From the NCBI GenBank assembly GCA_002314445.1, contig DCFX01000057.1:62001-126000 (forward strand): DNA of 64,000 nt, written 5' to 3'. Within the stretch, counting starts at the first letter, position 1, and each line of letters starts with the position of its first letter. Positions 17,567 through 27,107 of the stretch are shown piece by piece. Under the pieces are notes generated by a model. The model saw only the letters and a list, made by a program, of their open reading frames with translations, had not been told where the DNA came from and searched no databases. The position numbers and the translations under genes are program-made. Origin of the DNA: Treponema sp. UBA1793. GTDB taxonomy: Bacteria; Spirochaetota; Spirochaetia; Treponematales; Treponemataceae.

Positions 17567-20500
17567 ATGAATACATTATCAGCAAATTCTATTAATGAAA
17601 TAATCCACTCATGGCCTGAAATGAGGAACGGTCTTGCCGTCCTTGCAGATGATTCATGTTCATTTCCAGTTACAGTGCGCGGCCTGCAGGGATCTATGTA
17701 CAGTTACTTTACCGCGGAATACTGCACACAGACAGCTCTTCGTGCCTTCGGGACGGTTCAGTATAAAAACGGTACAGTATTTGATCCTCATGCTTCTGAT
17801 ACGGTGATTGTCGTTCCCGGCGAACACGATGCAGATAGTTTGGCATCAGATCTTCAGACTGTCTTTCCCGAAGCTGAAACAGTCATCATTCCGTGGTGGG
17901 GCATGGTTCCGTACAGGCCGGCCGCAAGAGGCGCCGCTGTATTCGGCGAACGTGCGGCCGCTCTCGCTAAACTTGCAGTTTTCGATACAACCGCACCGAT
18001 GAAAAAAAAATCCCGGATATTCATAGTTACGCTCCGTGTGTTTCAGTCTCCTCTTCCGCCACCTGAACATATCAGAGCGCACACGTTCAGACTTGCAAAG
18101 GGGCAGAAGCTTGATACTGTAAAAACGGCAGAAAGGCTTGCTTCATACGGGTATATGCGCGTACCGCGTGTTTCCGTACACGGAGAATTCAGTCTGCGCG
18201 GTGAGGTTCTTGACATATTCATTCCCGGCGATGAGGATGCAACCCGTATTGTTTTTGATTTTGACACAATCGAGAACATCAAATCTTTTGATAAAGAAAC
18301 ACAGTCTACGACGGGTTCAAAGGACGACGTACTTATTGTTCCGATGAAGGAAGTTATCTGGGACGAACAGCTTGTAGACATTTTGCAGGAAAAAATAGCA
18401 GAGTATGAATCGTCGGGAGTATCAGGCGACGATGACAGAATGATAACAGTCGACTCTGACGTTCATCTTCCTTTTACTGATACAGCAACCGAAAGATTCA
18501 AGGAAATGGCTGGTTCTCTCCTGTCCGGAGGTGAAACAGAAGGTGAAGAACTTTTTTATCCGCTCTTGTGGGAAAAAAAGTTTTCGATTGCCGATTATGT
18601 TGGAAAGAGCACGTCTGTTTTTTTCTTTGATTATGACAGACTGCTGAATGCGCAGGAAAGTATCATGCGTGAATATTCGGGAATGTACCGTAAAGCACGT
18701 CTTGAACTGCCTGTTTTTCCACCTTCGGAAATAGTACTGGATTTTCAAAAAACAATAAAAAATTTCTCAAGATGTATACTTTTTCGCACACTTGCACAAC
18801 TTAATGAAGCCGAGGGTGGTGAATCAGAGCCGGAAAAGAAAAAGGACATCGTATTTACCTGTGAACTTGCCCGCAGTTTCTTCGGAAACATTAATTTTCT
18901 GAAGGATGAACTGGGAAAACTGAAGAAAGACAACTGGAAGATATTCATATTTGCAGACGGAGAGAATCAGTCGCTCCGTATAAAGGAAATCATCAGGGGC
19001 AATACTCTTGATGAGACGACAGCCGGCACATCTGTGGAAAAAACACTGGCTGTGCTTCCTTATCCGGCAACGGTTCTTTCCGAAACTATCTCGGAAGGGT
19101 TTTCCGTTCCTGACATGAAGCTGCTTGTCATACAGGAAAACGAAATTTTCGGGCGCCGCCGTTATGTTCCCAAATCTCTTCATCGGGCAAAAAGTGCTGC
19201 AATCGATACATTCATTGAACTGAATCCGGGCGATTATGTCGTTCACGTTGAATACGGGATAGGTATTTTCCGTGGTATTGAACGTGTAAAAGCGGCAGGA
19301 AACGAGCGCGATTACATAAAACTGGAGTATGCCGATCAGGAATATGCTTTTGTACCTATTGAACAGGTAAATATGGTACAGCGGTATATCGGAAGCGAGG
19401 GAGAAAATCCAAGAGTAGACCGCATCGGCAGTAAAAACTGGGAAAACCGCAAGAACAGGGTTCAGAAAGCTGTAGAAGATCTTGCGCAGAAACTGATTGA
19501 TTTATATTCCCGTCGCAAGGTTGCTCCTGGATTTCCTTTCCCCAGGGATACGGAATGGCAGGCATCGTTTGAAGCGGCTTTTCCGTACGAAGACACTCCC
19601 GATCAGGCTTCCGTTACAGAGGAAGTGAAGCTTGATATGGAAAAACCAGTCCCGATGGATCGTCTTATATGCGGTGATGTCGGCTACGGAAAAACGGAAA
19701 TTGCCATGCGCGCTGCATTCAAAGCTGTAATGGGAGGAAAGCAGGTTGCGTTTCTTGCTCCGACTACAATTCTTGCCGAACAGCATTACGAAACATGTAT
19801 CGACCGTTTTCAAAATTTTCCGGTAAAAATTGCGCAGCTATCAAGGTTTGTACCTCCTGCAGAACAGAAAAAGACGCTTGAAAGGCTTGCTGCCGGCAAA
19901 ATAGATATTCTTATCGGCACACACAGGATTATACAGAAAGATGTTGTGTTTAAAAATCTCGGTCTTATGATAGTAGACGAAGAACAGCGTTTCGGCGTAA
20001 AGGATAAGGATAAGCTCAAGGAAATGAAAACGAATATAGACTGTCTTGCAATGTCGGCAACTCCCATCCCACGTACGCTGCATATGAGCCTTTTGAAAAT
20101 ACGCGATATGAGTTTATTGACGACACCGCCCCAGAACCGGCAGCCCATAGAAACAGTTATAGAACCGTATAACGATATGCGTGTTGCAGCAGCTATAAGG
20201 CGGGAAGTTGAACGGGGAGGGCAGGTTTTTTTCCTGCACAACCGTGTTGAATCGCTGCTTGAAACAAGACACAAGCTCGAAATGCTCCTGCCCGAAATGC
20301 TTATTGATGTAGCTCACGGTCAGATGACGAGTGAACAACTCGATGATATATTCCGTCGTTTCAAAATAGGTGGTTTTCATGTTCTTGTCGCTACAACAAT
20401 TATAGAAAATGGCATCGATATTTCAAACGTAAACACGATCATCATAGACCGTGCAGATATGTACGGAGTCTCCCAGCTTTATCAGCTCCGGGGGCGCGTA

Positions 20501-21217
20501 GGAAGAAGCGACAGAAAGGCATATGCATATTTATTTTATCCTCAGAATACATCCCTTTCTGAAGTAGCCATGAAGAGGCTTCAGGTAATAAGCGATTTTA
20601 CCGAGCTTGGCAGCGGTTTTAAGATTGCCATGAAAGATATGGAAATCCGCGGTGCTGGAAATCTGCTCGGTAAGGATCAGTCGGGAGATGTGTATTCAGT
20701 CGGATTTGAATTGTACTTAAAACTTCTAAACGAAGCGGTTGAACGGCTTACTGCCAGAAACGATTACAAAGCGCAGAATGAAGTTCTCATGGAACTTGAA
20801 TATACCGGCTTTATTCCCGATTCATATGTGCAGAATACCCAGACAAAAATGGAAATTTACAAGAAAATTGCATCTGTTCAAACAGACAATGAACTCGGAA
20901 GTGTCGTAAATGAATTGAATGACAGATTCGGCCCTGTTCCTGATGAAGTATCGAGTCTTCTGTCCCTGGCTGAAATCCGCATTTTATGCCGTAAGCTAAA
21001 CATAAGTTCGCTCAAGGAACGTCAGGGTGTTGTCCAGATAACGTTCTCCAAAGTATCCGATATTTCAGTCGATAAAGTACTTCGTCTGATTAAGGAGAGC
21101 GCGGGAACTGTAACGCTTGACCCGACTTATCCGAATATGATGATGTTTAAGCTCGGACGCATCGGCCTCAAAGAAAAAAGCGAATTCATACGGGAAAAAC
21201 TTGATAAAATCGCGTAA
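17567..21217 (+). CDS. mfd: Transcription-repair coupling factor Mfd
   Basis: 1216 residues from ATG 17567, slightly longer than most Mfd proteins. In order: a UvrB-like N-terminal region (SYGYMRVPRVSVHGEFSLRG); the RNA-polymerase-binding CarD-like domain near residue 550 (NPGDYVVHVEYGIGIFRGIE); RecG-type helicase with Walker A GDVGYGKTEIAMRAA (~700), DEEQRFGV motif II (~805) and GRVGRSDRKAYAY; and the C-terminal TRCF domain (MELEYTGFIPDSYV). It removes stalled RNA polymerase and recruits UvrA. A TTG lies immediately before the ATG. No strong RBS is seen. Confidence 0.97.
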   Translation: MNTLSANSINEIIHSWPEMRNGLAVLADDSCSFPVTVRGLQGSMYSYFTAEYCTQTALRAFGTVQYKNGTVFDPHASDTVIVVPGEHDADSLASDLQTVFPEAETVIIPWWGMVPYRPAARGAAVFGERAAALAKLAVFDTTAPMKKKSRIFIVTLRVFQSPLPPPEHIRAHTFRLAKGQKLDTVKTAERLASYGYMRVPRVSVHGEFSLRGEVLDIFIPGDEDATRIVFDFDTIENIKSFDKETQSTTGSKDDVLIVPMKEVIWDEQLVDILQEKIAEYESSGVSGDDDRMITVDSDVHLPFTDTATERFKEMAGSLLSGGETEGEELFYPLLWEKKFSIADYVGKSTSVFFFDYDRLLNAQESIMREYSGMYRKARLELPVFPPSEIVLDFQKTIKNFSRCILFRTLAQLNEAEGGESEPEKKKDIVFTCELARSFFGNINFLKDELGKLKKDNWKIFIFADGENQSLRIKEIIRGNTLDETTAGTSVEKTLAVLPYPATVLSETISEGFSVPDMKLLVIQENEIFGRRRYVPKSLHRAKSAAIDTFIELNPGDYVVHVEYGIGIFRGIERVKAAGNERDYIKLEYADQEYAFVPIEQVNMVQRYIGSEGENPRVDRIGSKNWENRKNRVQKAVEDLAQKLIDLYSRRKVAPGFPFPRDTEWQASFEAAFPYEDTPDQASVTEEVKLDMEKPVPMDRLICGDVGYGKTEIAMRAAFKAVMGGKQVAFLAPTTILAEQHYETCIDRFQNFPVKIAQLSRFVPPAEQKKTLERLAAGKIDILIGTHRIIQKDVVFKNLGLMIVDEEQRFGVKDKDKLKEMKTNIDCLAMSATPIPRTLHMSLLKIRDMSLLTTPPQNRQPIETVIEPYNDMRVAAAIRREVERGGQVFFLHNRVESLLETRHKLEMLLPEMLIDVAHGQMTSEQLDDIFRRFKIGGFHVLVATTIIENGIDISNVNTIIIDRADMYGVSQLYQLRGRVGRSDRKAYAYLFYPQNTSLSEVAMKRLQVISDFTELGSGFKIAMKDMEIRGAGNLLGKDQSGDVYSVGFELYLKLLNEAVERLTARNDYKAQNEVLMELEYTGFIPDSYVQNTQTKMEIYKKIASVQTDNELGSVVNELNDRFGPVPDEVSSLLSLAEIRILCRKLNISSLKERQGVVQITFSKVSDISVDKVLRLIKESAGTVTLDPTYPNMMMFKLGRIGLKEKSEFIREKLDKIA

Positions 21218-21387
21218 GGAAACAGCGGGCATTCCCGGAATGTCTCAGCAACAATAGTTGGAAAAGACAAACAGCCAGAGAGGATACAATATAAAGTTAA
21301 AACATAAACAATAAGAAGTCATTATATCGTTTGGTAGACAGAATATACATTATAAGATGTAGTATAATACTATTAAAACATAACAAT

Positions 21388-21440
21388 AAATGCAGTTAAA
21401 CCAAGAATGTCTGCATTTTAATTGAAGCAGTTTGGTTTAA
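21388..21440. other. Interlocked inverted repeats after rodA and mfd
   Basis: Two perfect inverted repeats are interleaved. AAATGCAG at 21388-21395 pairs with CTGCATTT at 21411-21418 (8 bp), and TTAAACCAA at 21396-21404 pairs with TTGGTTTAA at 21432-21440 (9 bp). They can form either alternative hairpins or a pseudoknot. The element lies 7 bases downstream of the rodA stop and in the otherwise featureless 229-bp gap after mfd. It may act as a transcript end, but no strong T-run follows on either strand. Confidence 0.5.
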
Positions 21441-21446
21441 TCTGTC

Positions 21447-22757
21447 TTATTCATATTTACGGTGATTGATACTCATAAGTATTCCGATGCAGGTCATTGC
21501 AGTCCATAAGGAAGAACCGCCGTATGAAAGAAACAGTAACGGAATACCTGTAATGGGCATTATTCCCATAACCATGCCGACATTAATGAAAAAATGAAAC
21601 GAAAACATTGCAAGGATGCCGGAAGCTATATAACATCCGAATGTGCTTGAAGAATTGTGCATGATTTTGAGGATACGCAGTAAAATAATGCCATACAGAA
21701 CAAATACAAAAAGCCCGCCAATAAATCCGAATTCTTCGGATAAGATACTGAAAATGAAGTCGGTGCTTTGCTGCGGCAGGAACCGATAATGGCTCTGTGT
21801 TCCATGCAGGAATGTCCGGCCGAAAACACCTCCGGATCCGATTGCTATTTTTGACTGGATGATGTTCCATCCTGAACCAAGCCTGTCGATGGAAGGATCC
21901 ATATAGACGATAAGGCGTTTTATCTGATAATCCTTAAGGACTTTTCCTGCTCCGTATGAAAATACAAGGGAAATGACAATGATTGAAAATATATATGAAA
22001 TCCAGTAGTAGTATTTTTTTCCACGGAAATATCTGTAACCTGTAAGTCCCATTACAGTTATGAGCGCTGATGCCATAACAAGGAGGAGCCGGAGTTTGGG
22101 AACTGTTAATGCGCCTATGACAGCAAAACTTTTTTTAGCAATTATTGTATTCCATACAGGAAGTATGGTAAGAAAGATTGTCCCAAAACCTATTCCCAGA
22201 ATGAATACAATATATTTACCGGGAATACCGGCCATAAAACACATCACGAGAAAAATCGGAATATAAACGCTTGCCGTACCAAGATCGGGCTGGACAAGAA
22301 TAAGACATGCCGGAAGGGTAAAAATACATATTGCAATCATAAAACGTTTGAGCTGATTCTCTTCATTTTTACTATCTGACAGATATTTTGCCATAAAAAT
22401 AATAAATATAATTTTTCCGAATTCAGAAGGTTGTATGCCAAAATCTCCTATTCCAAGCCAGCTTCTGGCTCCGTTCACGTAGCGTCCGAATAAACATGTA
22501 TAGAGAAGTATTGCGAGTAGCCCCATATAAAAATTCTGTGCATATCGTTCTGCTTTATTATAATCATACAGCGCAGTAATTACCATGAGAATAATTCCGA
22601 GCGAGGCCCATATAATCTGTTTTATGTATTCGTTTGTAACAAGGATTCCTTCCGAATTTATACCTGAGGAATAAATAAATGCAATTCCCATTACTACAAG
22701 AATAAGTACACAAGAAAATAGAACGTAATCAAAAACTTCAAAAATTTTTACTTTCAC
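21447..22757 (-). CDS. rodA: Rod-shape peptidoglycan glycosyltransferase RodA
   Basis: 436-residue SEDS-family membrane protein with about ten helices. Family motifs include YVNGARSWLGIGDFGIQPSEFGK (read here as GARSWLGIG and QPSEFGKI), LVQPDLGTASV, the catalytic-loop region WNIIQSKIAIGSGG, STDFIFSILSEEFGFIGG and the C-terminal PITGIPLLFLSYGGSS. It polymerises glycan strands with PBP2 (mrdA, 6 bp upstream) in the elongasome. It is the last gene of the mre operon. Confidence 0.95.
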   Translation of the reverse strand: MKVKIFEVFDYVLFSCVLILVVMGIAFIYSSGINSEGILVTNEYIKQIIWASLGIILMVITALYDYNKAERYAQNFYMGLLAILLYTCLFGRYVNGARSWLGIGDFGIQPSEFGKIIFIIFMAKYLSDSKNEENQLKRFMIAICIFTLPACLILVQPDLGTASVYIPIFLVMCFMAGIPGKYIVFILGIGFGTIFLTILPVWNTIIAKKSFAVIGALTVPKLRLLLVMASALITVMGLTGYRYFRGKKYYYWISYIFSIIVISLVFSYGAGKVLKDYQIKRLIVYMDPSIDRLGSGWNIIQSKIAIGSGGVFGRTFLHGTQSHYRFLPQQSTDFIFSILSEEFGFIGGLFVFVLYGIILLRILKIMHNSSSTFGCYIASGILAMFSFHFFINVGMVMGIMPITGIPLLFLSYGGSSLWTAMTCIGILMSINHRKYE

Positions 22758-22763
22758 TTCAAA

Positions 22764-24659
22764 CTACTCCTGTCTGTTTCCGTTTTTCAGGAGAGCATGG
22801 AATCCCAGTGCATTGGTTGCTTCCTCATATGTCTGTTTTGCAAAAATTCCCTGAATGATAATATTTGTTGCATAAGGTGCCCACCATTCCCACGGATTGC
22901 AGGCTTCCACAAGCGTTGCAACGACAACCTGATCTTCAACCGGAGCATCATAAGGTGCATATGCAACCATCCATGAATGCCAGCTGGTTTTGTATTGTGC
23001 AACTTCAGATGTCCCTGTTTTACCTGCGCTCTGTACAGTTTTATTGTGCATCGGATAGGCGGGTGTTCCGTCTGTAATTGTATAGCGCAGATCTTCCTGA
23101 ACAGTTTTCCATACGTCTGCTTCGATGTTCGATTTGAACAGAACTTCAGGTTTTATTTCCTGAATGACATCATTTGTTACAGGATCACGTACTTCTTTGA
23201 GCAGATGAGGTTTGTAAATAGTACCGCTGTTACATACCATAGCCATCATATCTGCAATCTGGAGCGGCGTTGAAAGAATATATCCCTGACCGATAGATGC
23301 AGACATTGTATCACCGCCAAGCCATTTTTCATGATAGCGTCGTTCCTTCCATTTTGCAGTGGGAATAAATCCTGATGACTGACTTGGCAGGTCAATTTTT
23401 GTACTTTCTCCCAGTCCGAATTCATGTGAGTAGGAGGAAATTTTATCTATTCCCAGATAATCACGACCGATTGTCCAGAAATAAATATCGCATGACTGCG
23501 CAAGTCCGTTCTTCAAATCAAGCCAGCCGTGTCCCGGTTCGTGTAAGTGACAATGAAATATACGTCCACCATACACAATTTTACCATTGCACTCGATTTT
23601 TTTAGTTGGTGGAAAAGCTTTTTCCTGCAGCACTGCTGTAGACATTATAATTTTAAAAGTTGAGCCAGGCGGATAGGATGCATTTACTGCACGGTTTAAA
23701 AGAGGCTTATCAGGACTGTTTGCAAGTTTCAAATATTCTGATGATGCATTATCGGTATTGAAAAGATTCGGATCAAAGAAAGGATATGAAACCATTGCAA
23801 GCACTTCACCAGTAGCAGGCTTCAGAACAACAACAGCCCCTACCCTTTTTCCAAGCGTTTTTTCGGCAAGAGTCTGTATTCTCGTATCAATTGTCAAAAC
23901 AAGATTTTTTCCCATCTGAGGAGGAGTTACGACAGGCGCATCGGAAATGATTCGTCCACGGACATCGACAGTCCGGCTTTCGCTGCCGGGAATGCCCTGC
24001 AGCAGAGAATCGTACTGTTTTTCAATGCCTGTTTTTCCTATAATACTGTTCTGCGTATATCCCTGGTTGTACATGACATTCATCTCTTCCTGTGTTATAT
24101 CGCCGACATAACCTATGATATGTGAAAGAGAACCTGTTTCAACGTAGTTGCGGATTGGCTTTGAAACCCATGAAACGCCCGGAAGGTCAGTTCTGTTCTC
24201 CGCAATATTTGAAATACTTGAGAACGGTACATTTGATTTAATTGTTATTGAGGTATACGATTTTCTAAATTTAAGCGGTATTTTTCTGTCTATATCAAAT
24301 TTTGATATGCCAAGATACTGTGCAAGACGGGTTGCAACAGTATCATAATAGCCTGCCGGAATTTCTCCGGGTGTAACTTCGACTGCAAATGAATCAGTAT
24401 TGATGACCATCGGCATACCTGCATTTCTGTCGAAAATTTCACCGCGCTGAGCCGGAATTATATTTACCTGACTTGAAATAGTCTGAGATTTTTTACGGTA
24501 CTGCTCGCCCTGTATTACCTGCATTGAGAAAAGCCTGTATACATAGACAATAAACATAATTACGAGAATTATGCCGAGAATAATAATACGTTTATTTTTT
24601 TCGGTAAAAGAACTCTCCGAGGAAGCTCCCCTACGGAAATTACCTGCCATATTATTCAT
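22764..24659 (-). CDS. mrdA: Penicillin-binding protein 2 (transpeptidase)
   Basis: 631 residues, class B PBP. A single N-terminal membrane helix (IIILGIILVIMFIVYVYRL) precedes the pedestal region beginning PAQRGEIFDRNAG. The transpeptidase domain has the active-site Ser in YPPGSTFKIIMS (SxxK, ~330), an SxD-type triad AQSCDIYFW (~390) and AGKTGTSEVAQ (KTG, ~570). It cross-links lateral-wall peptidoglycan with RodA. The start overlaps mreD by 8 bp. Confidence 0.95.
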   Translation of the reverse strand: MNNMAGNFRRGASSESSFTEKNKRIIILGIILVIMFIVYVYRLFSMQVIQGEQYRKKSQTISSQVNIIPAQRGEIFDRNAGMPMVINTDSFAVEVTPGEIPAGYYDTVATRLAQYLGISKFDIDRKIPLKFRKSYTSITIKSNVPFSSISNIAENRTDLPGVSWVSKPIRNYVETGSLSHIIGYVGDITQEEMNVMYNQGYTQNSIIGKTGIEKQYDSLLQGIPGSESRTVDVRGRIISDAPVVTPPQMGKNLVLTIDTRIQTLAEKTLGKRVGAVVVLKPATGEVLAMVSYPFFDPNLFNTDNASSEYLKLANSPDKPLLNRAVNASYPPGSTFKIIMSTAVLQEKAFPPTKKIECNGKIVYGGRIFHCHLHEPGHGWLDLKNGLAQSCDIYFWTIGRDYLGIDKISSYSHEFGLGESTKIDLPSQSSGFIPTAKWKERRYHEKWLGGDTMSASIGQGYILSTPLQIADMMAMVCNSGTIYKPHLLKEVRDPVTNDVIQEIKPEVLFKSNIEADVWKTVQEDLRYTITDGTPAYPMHNKTVQSAGKTGTSEVAQYKTSWHSWMVAYAPYDAPVEDQVVVATLVEACNPWEWWAPYATNIIIQGIFAKQTYEEATNALGFHALLKNGNRQE

Positions 24660-25161
24660 TATCCTCCGGTTTTAACGAAAGAGAGGCTTTGAACAGACTC
24701 AGGAATTTGAAGAAAACCGGTGCAAGTATAGTATTGCATGCAAGTTCAAAAATGAATGGAACTGAAAGAATATGCTCCATTATTGTTACATTTGGATACA
24801 GAAGAGAAATAATCCATACAAAAAGTGCCTTTATGAGCGTCCCTGTGAATCCGATGATTGCAGGCATAAATATTCCGTCAAAATTGAATGTCGTACTAAG
24901 GATGCCTGCAAGAAAACCTATTACAGTTCTGTACAGGCAGTTAAAGCCGAGAGGTGCACCAGAAAGCAGATCAAGAAACAATCCTGATATAAATCCTGAT
25001 ATTTCACCTGCTACTTTTCCGTTAAGCATTCCCATGTACAAAGTGCACAACAAAAGCATATCGGGAACGGCAGGAAGAATGGTAATATTTGAAAGTATTG
25101 CCGTTTCAATGAGCACCGTACAGAACAATATTATTATGCTTACGATATATGATTTTGTCAT
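24652..25161 (-). CDS. mreD: Rod shape-determining membrane protein MreD
   Basis: 169 residues, about five hydrophobic segments. The motif LFLDLLSGAPLGFNCLYRTV is typical of MreD, and the gene lies between mreC and mrdA with short overlaps (4 bp and 8 bp). It is part of the elongasome, binding MreC and membrane partners. Confidence 0.9.
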   Translation of the reverse strand: MTKSYIVSIIILFCTVLIETAILSNITILPAVPDMLLLCTLYMGMLNGKVAGEISGFISGLFLDLLSGAPLGFNCLYRTVIGFLAGILSTTFNFDGIFMPAIIGFTGTLIKALFVWIISLLYPNVTIMEHILSVPFIFELACNTILAPVFFKFLSLFKASLSLKPEDNE

Positions 25162-26030
25162 TGTGCGTCCTGCCCGTCTTTAGATTGACTCTGATCAACT
25201 ACAATTACTGTTTCAAGCCGAGAAAAATCAATAACGGGAGCCAGTTCAATGTCAAGGGAAGAATTGTAATCAAGTACACTTATTTTTGATATTGTCCCCA
25301 GCGGAATATCGCGCATATAGTTTCCATTTTCACCGGACGTGACAATAATATCGCCGTAATGCAAGTCATTCAGAACCCGTTTTCTGATGTATTTCATCGA
25401 GAGCGGTTCATCAACACTACCCATACCGGAAACAAGTCCAAGATCCCTTGTATTCTGAATACGGGCAGAAACAGTACAATCCAGATTGTATACAGGCATA
25501 ATTTTACTTGTAAATTTTCCCACTTCAACGATTTTGCCTACAAGTCCTATATTGCCGTTCTGATATGCAATGACAGGCATGTTTTTGTTAATACCGTTTG
25601 AACTTCCTTTGTCGATTATTAACGAAGCGTACAGCTTGTCAATATCTCTGGCGATGATCTGTGCGGGATAATTTTTTTGTGCAGTTAATTGGGAGAACCC
25701 TAACTGTTCCTTCAACTGTTCGTTTTCTTTGCGAATTTCGGCATTAGTACGCTGCATCTGCTGATAATTTTCAAGTTTCTTTGAAAGCTCATCGTAATTT
25801 TTCTTCAATTCGGCAAGTTCTTTTACGGCATTTACCGTATTTTTAACAGTGTCGGTAACAGCGAAAACGCTTTTTTCAACTGTCGAAACGATTGAAAAGC
25901 CGATGCGGCTGAAATTGACGACAAAACTCCCTGTGCTGAAGCCAAGACATGCTCCGGAGACGAGCATAAGTATGACAAGCAGGAATTCAGGGAGTTTGAA
26001 TCTGAATGATGTTTTTGCGTGTACTGCCAT
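25158..26030 (-). CDS. mreC: Rod shape-determining protein MreC
   Basis: 290 residues. A membrane helix at ~15-36 is followed by a coiled coil (~60-115: LAELKKNYDELSKKLENYQQ and onward), then the periplasmic beta-barrel domain (QIIARDIDKLYASLIIDKGS, MPVIAYQNGNIGLVGKIVEV, YGDIIVTSG). It bridges MreB to PBP2. It overlaps mreD by 4 bp and follows mreB by 14 bp. Confidence 0.94.
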   Translation of the reverse strand: MAVHAKTSFRFKLPEFLLVILMLVSGACLGFSTGSFVVNFSRIGFSIVSTVEKSVFAVTDTVKNTVNAVKELAELKKNYDELSKKLENYQQMQRTNAEIRKENEQLKEQLGFSQLTAQKNYPAQIIARDIDKLYASLIIDKGSSNGINKNMPVIAYQNGNIGLVGKIVEVGKFTSKIMPVYNLDCTVSARIQNTRDLGLVSGMGSVDEPLSMKYIRKRVLNDLHYGDIIVTSGENGNYMRDIPLGTISKISVLDYNSSLDIELAPVIDFSRLETVIVVDQSQSKDGQDAQ

Positions 26031-26044
26031 AGTGAGCCGCTTTG

Positions 26045-27082
26045 CTATTCGTTAAGGCTGTCGTAAATTGAGCGGTCTGTAGACATATCCTTAAACAGCT
26101 CAAATGCTTCTCCTGCTCCAAGAGCAACACACTCAAGAGGACGTTCAACAAGAATGACGGGAACTCCTGTCTCTTTTGAAATAAGTTTCGGCAGGCCTTT
26201 AAGCATTGAACCACCGCCTGTCATGACAATGCCGCGTTCAACAATATCCGCAGCGAGTTCCGGCGGCGTATGTCCGAGTGTATTCTTGATTTCTTCTACA
26301 ATGCGCGTGACAGGATCTTTCAGAGCTTCCCGTACTTCTACGCTGTCTATTTCAAGACGGCGAGGAAGTCCCGTAATTGCATCCGTTCCTTTAAGTTCCA
26401 TCTTTTCAATATCCTTGTCGGGAGCTGCATTGCCGATTTGTATCTTCAGGCGTTCAGCCGTCTGCTGTCCGATGATAAGGTTATGAACACTTTTTACATG
26501 TTTTACGATTGCTTCGTCGAACTTGTCGCCGCCAATACGTATTGAGCTTGTAATGACCATACCGCCGAGAGATATAACACTTACTTCCGTTGTACCGCCG
26601 CCGATATCACAAATCATATGACCGGCCGGTTCGTAAATCGGAATTTTTGCACCAATAGCGGCAGCAAGTGATTCCGCTATAATCTCAACTTCCTTTGCAC
26701 CTGCCTTGAGAGCGGCTTCAATTACAGCCCGTTTTTCAACATCTGTAATACATGATGGAATACCGATTTTCATGCGGGTCGATTTGAAAAACTGATGACG
26801 CGGTGTTATTTTTGAGATAAAATACTTTATCATCTTTTCCGTGCTGTCAATATCTGCAATAACGCCGTCAGACAACGGGCGGATCGCAATAATATTGCTC
26901 GGAGTCTTGTCAAGCATACTTTTTGCTTCTGAACCGACTGCAACAATGCGTTTTGTGCCTTTTTCAACAGCTACGACAGAAGGTTCATCAATAACAATAC
27001 CCTTCCCGCGTACATAGATCAACGTATTGCATGTACCAAGGTCAATGCCAATATCAGTTGAAAAATTGTCTAAAAAACCCAT
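26045..27082 (-). CDS. mreB: Actin-like rod shape-determining protein MreB
   Basis: 345 residues. Actin-fold ATPase motifs: GIDLGTCNTLIYVRGKGIV (phosphate 1), ICDIGGGTTEVSVISLGG (phosphate 2) and GIVMTGGGSMLKGLP (adenosine). It forms membrane-bound filaments that guide the elongasome. A strong RBS (GGAGGATTAT before ATG) marks the start. First of the mreBCD-mrdA-rodA set; a TPR gene lies 25 bp upstream. Confidence 0.97.
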   Translation of the reverse strand: MGFLDNFSTDIGIDLGTCNTLIYVRGKGIVIDEPSVVAVEKGTKRIVAVGSEAKSMLDKTPSNIIAIRPLSDGVIADIDSTEKMIKYFISKITPRHQFFKSTRMKIGIPSCITDVEKRAVIEAALKAGAKEVEIIAESLAAAIGAKIPIYEPAGHMICDIGGGTTEVSVISLGGMVITSSIRIGGDKFDEAIVKHVKSVHNLIIGQQTAERLKIQIGNAAPDKDIEKMELKGTDAITGLPRRLEIDSVEVREALKDPVTRIVEEIKNTLGHTPPELAADIVERGIVMTGGGSMLKGLPKLISKETGVPVILVERPLECVALGAGEAFELFKDMSTDRSIYDSLNE

Positions 27083-27107
27083 ATAATCCTCCGGAACAAA
27101 AGCTGTT

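Noticed and set aside
21218..21387. A gene or promoter in the gap after mfd
   Set aside because: Only AT-rich sequence with an isolated TATAAT-like box is present; there is no open frame with an RBS and no downstream plus-strand gene.
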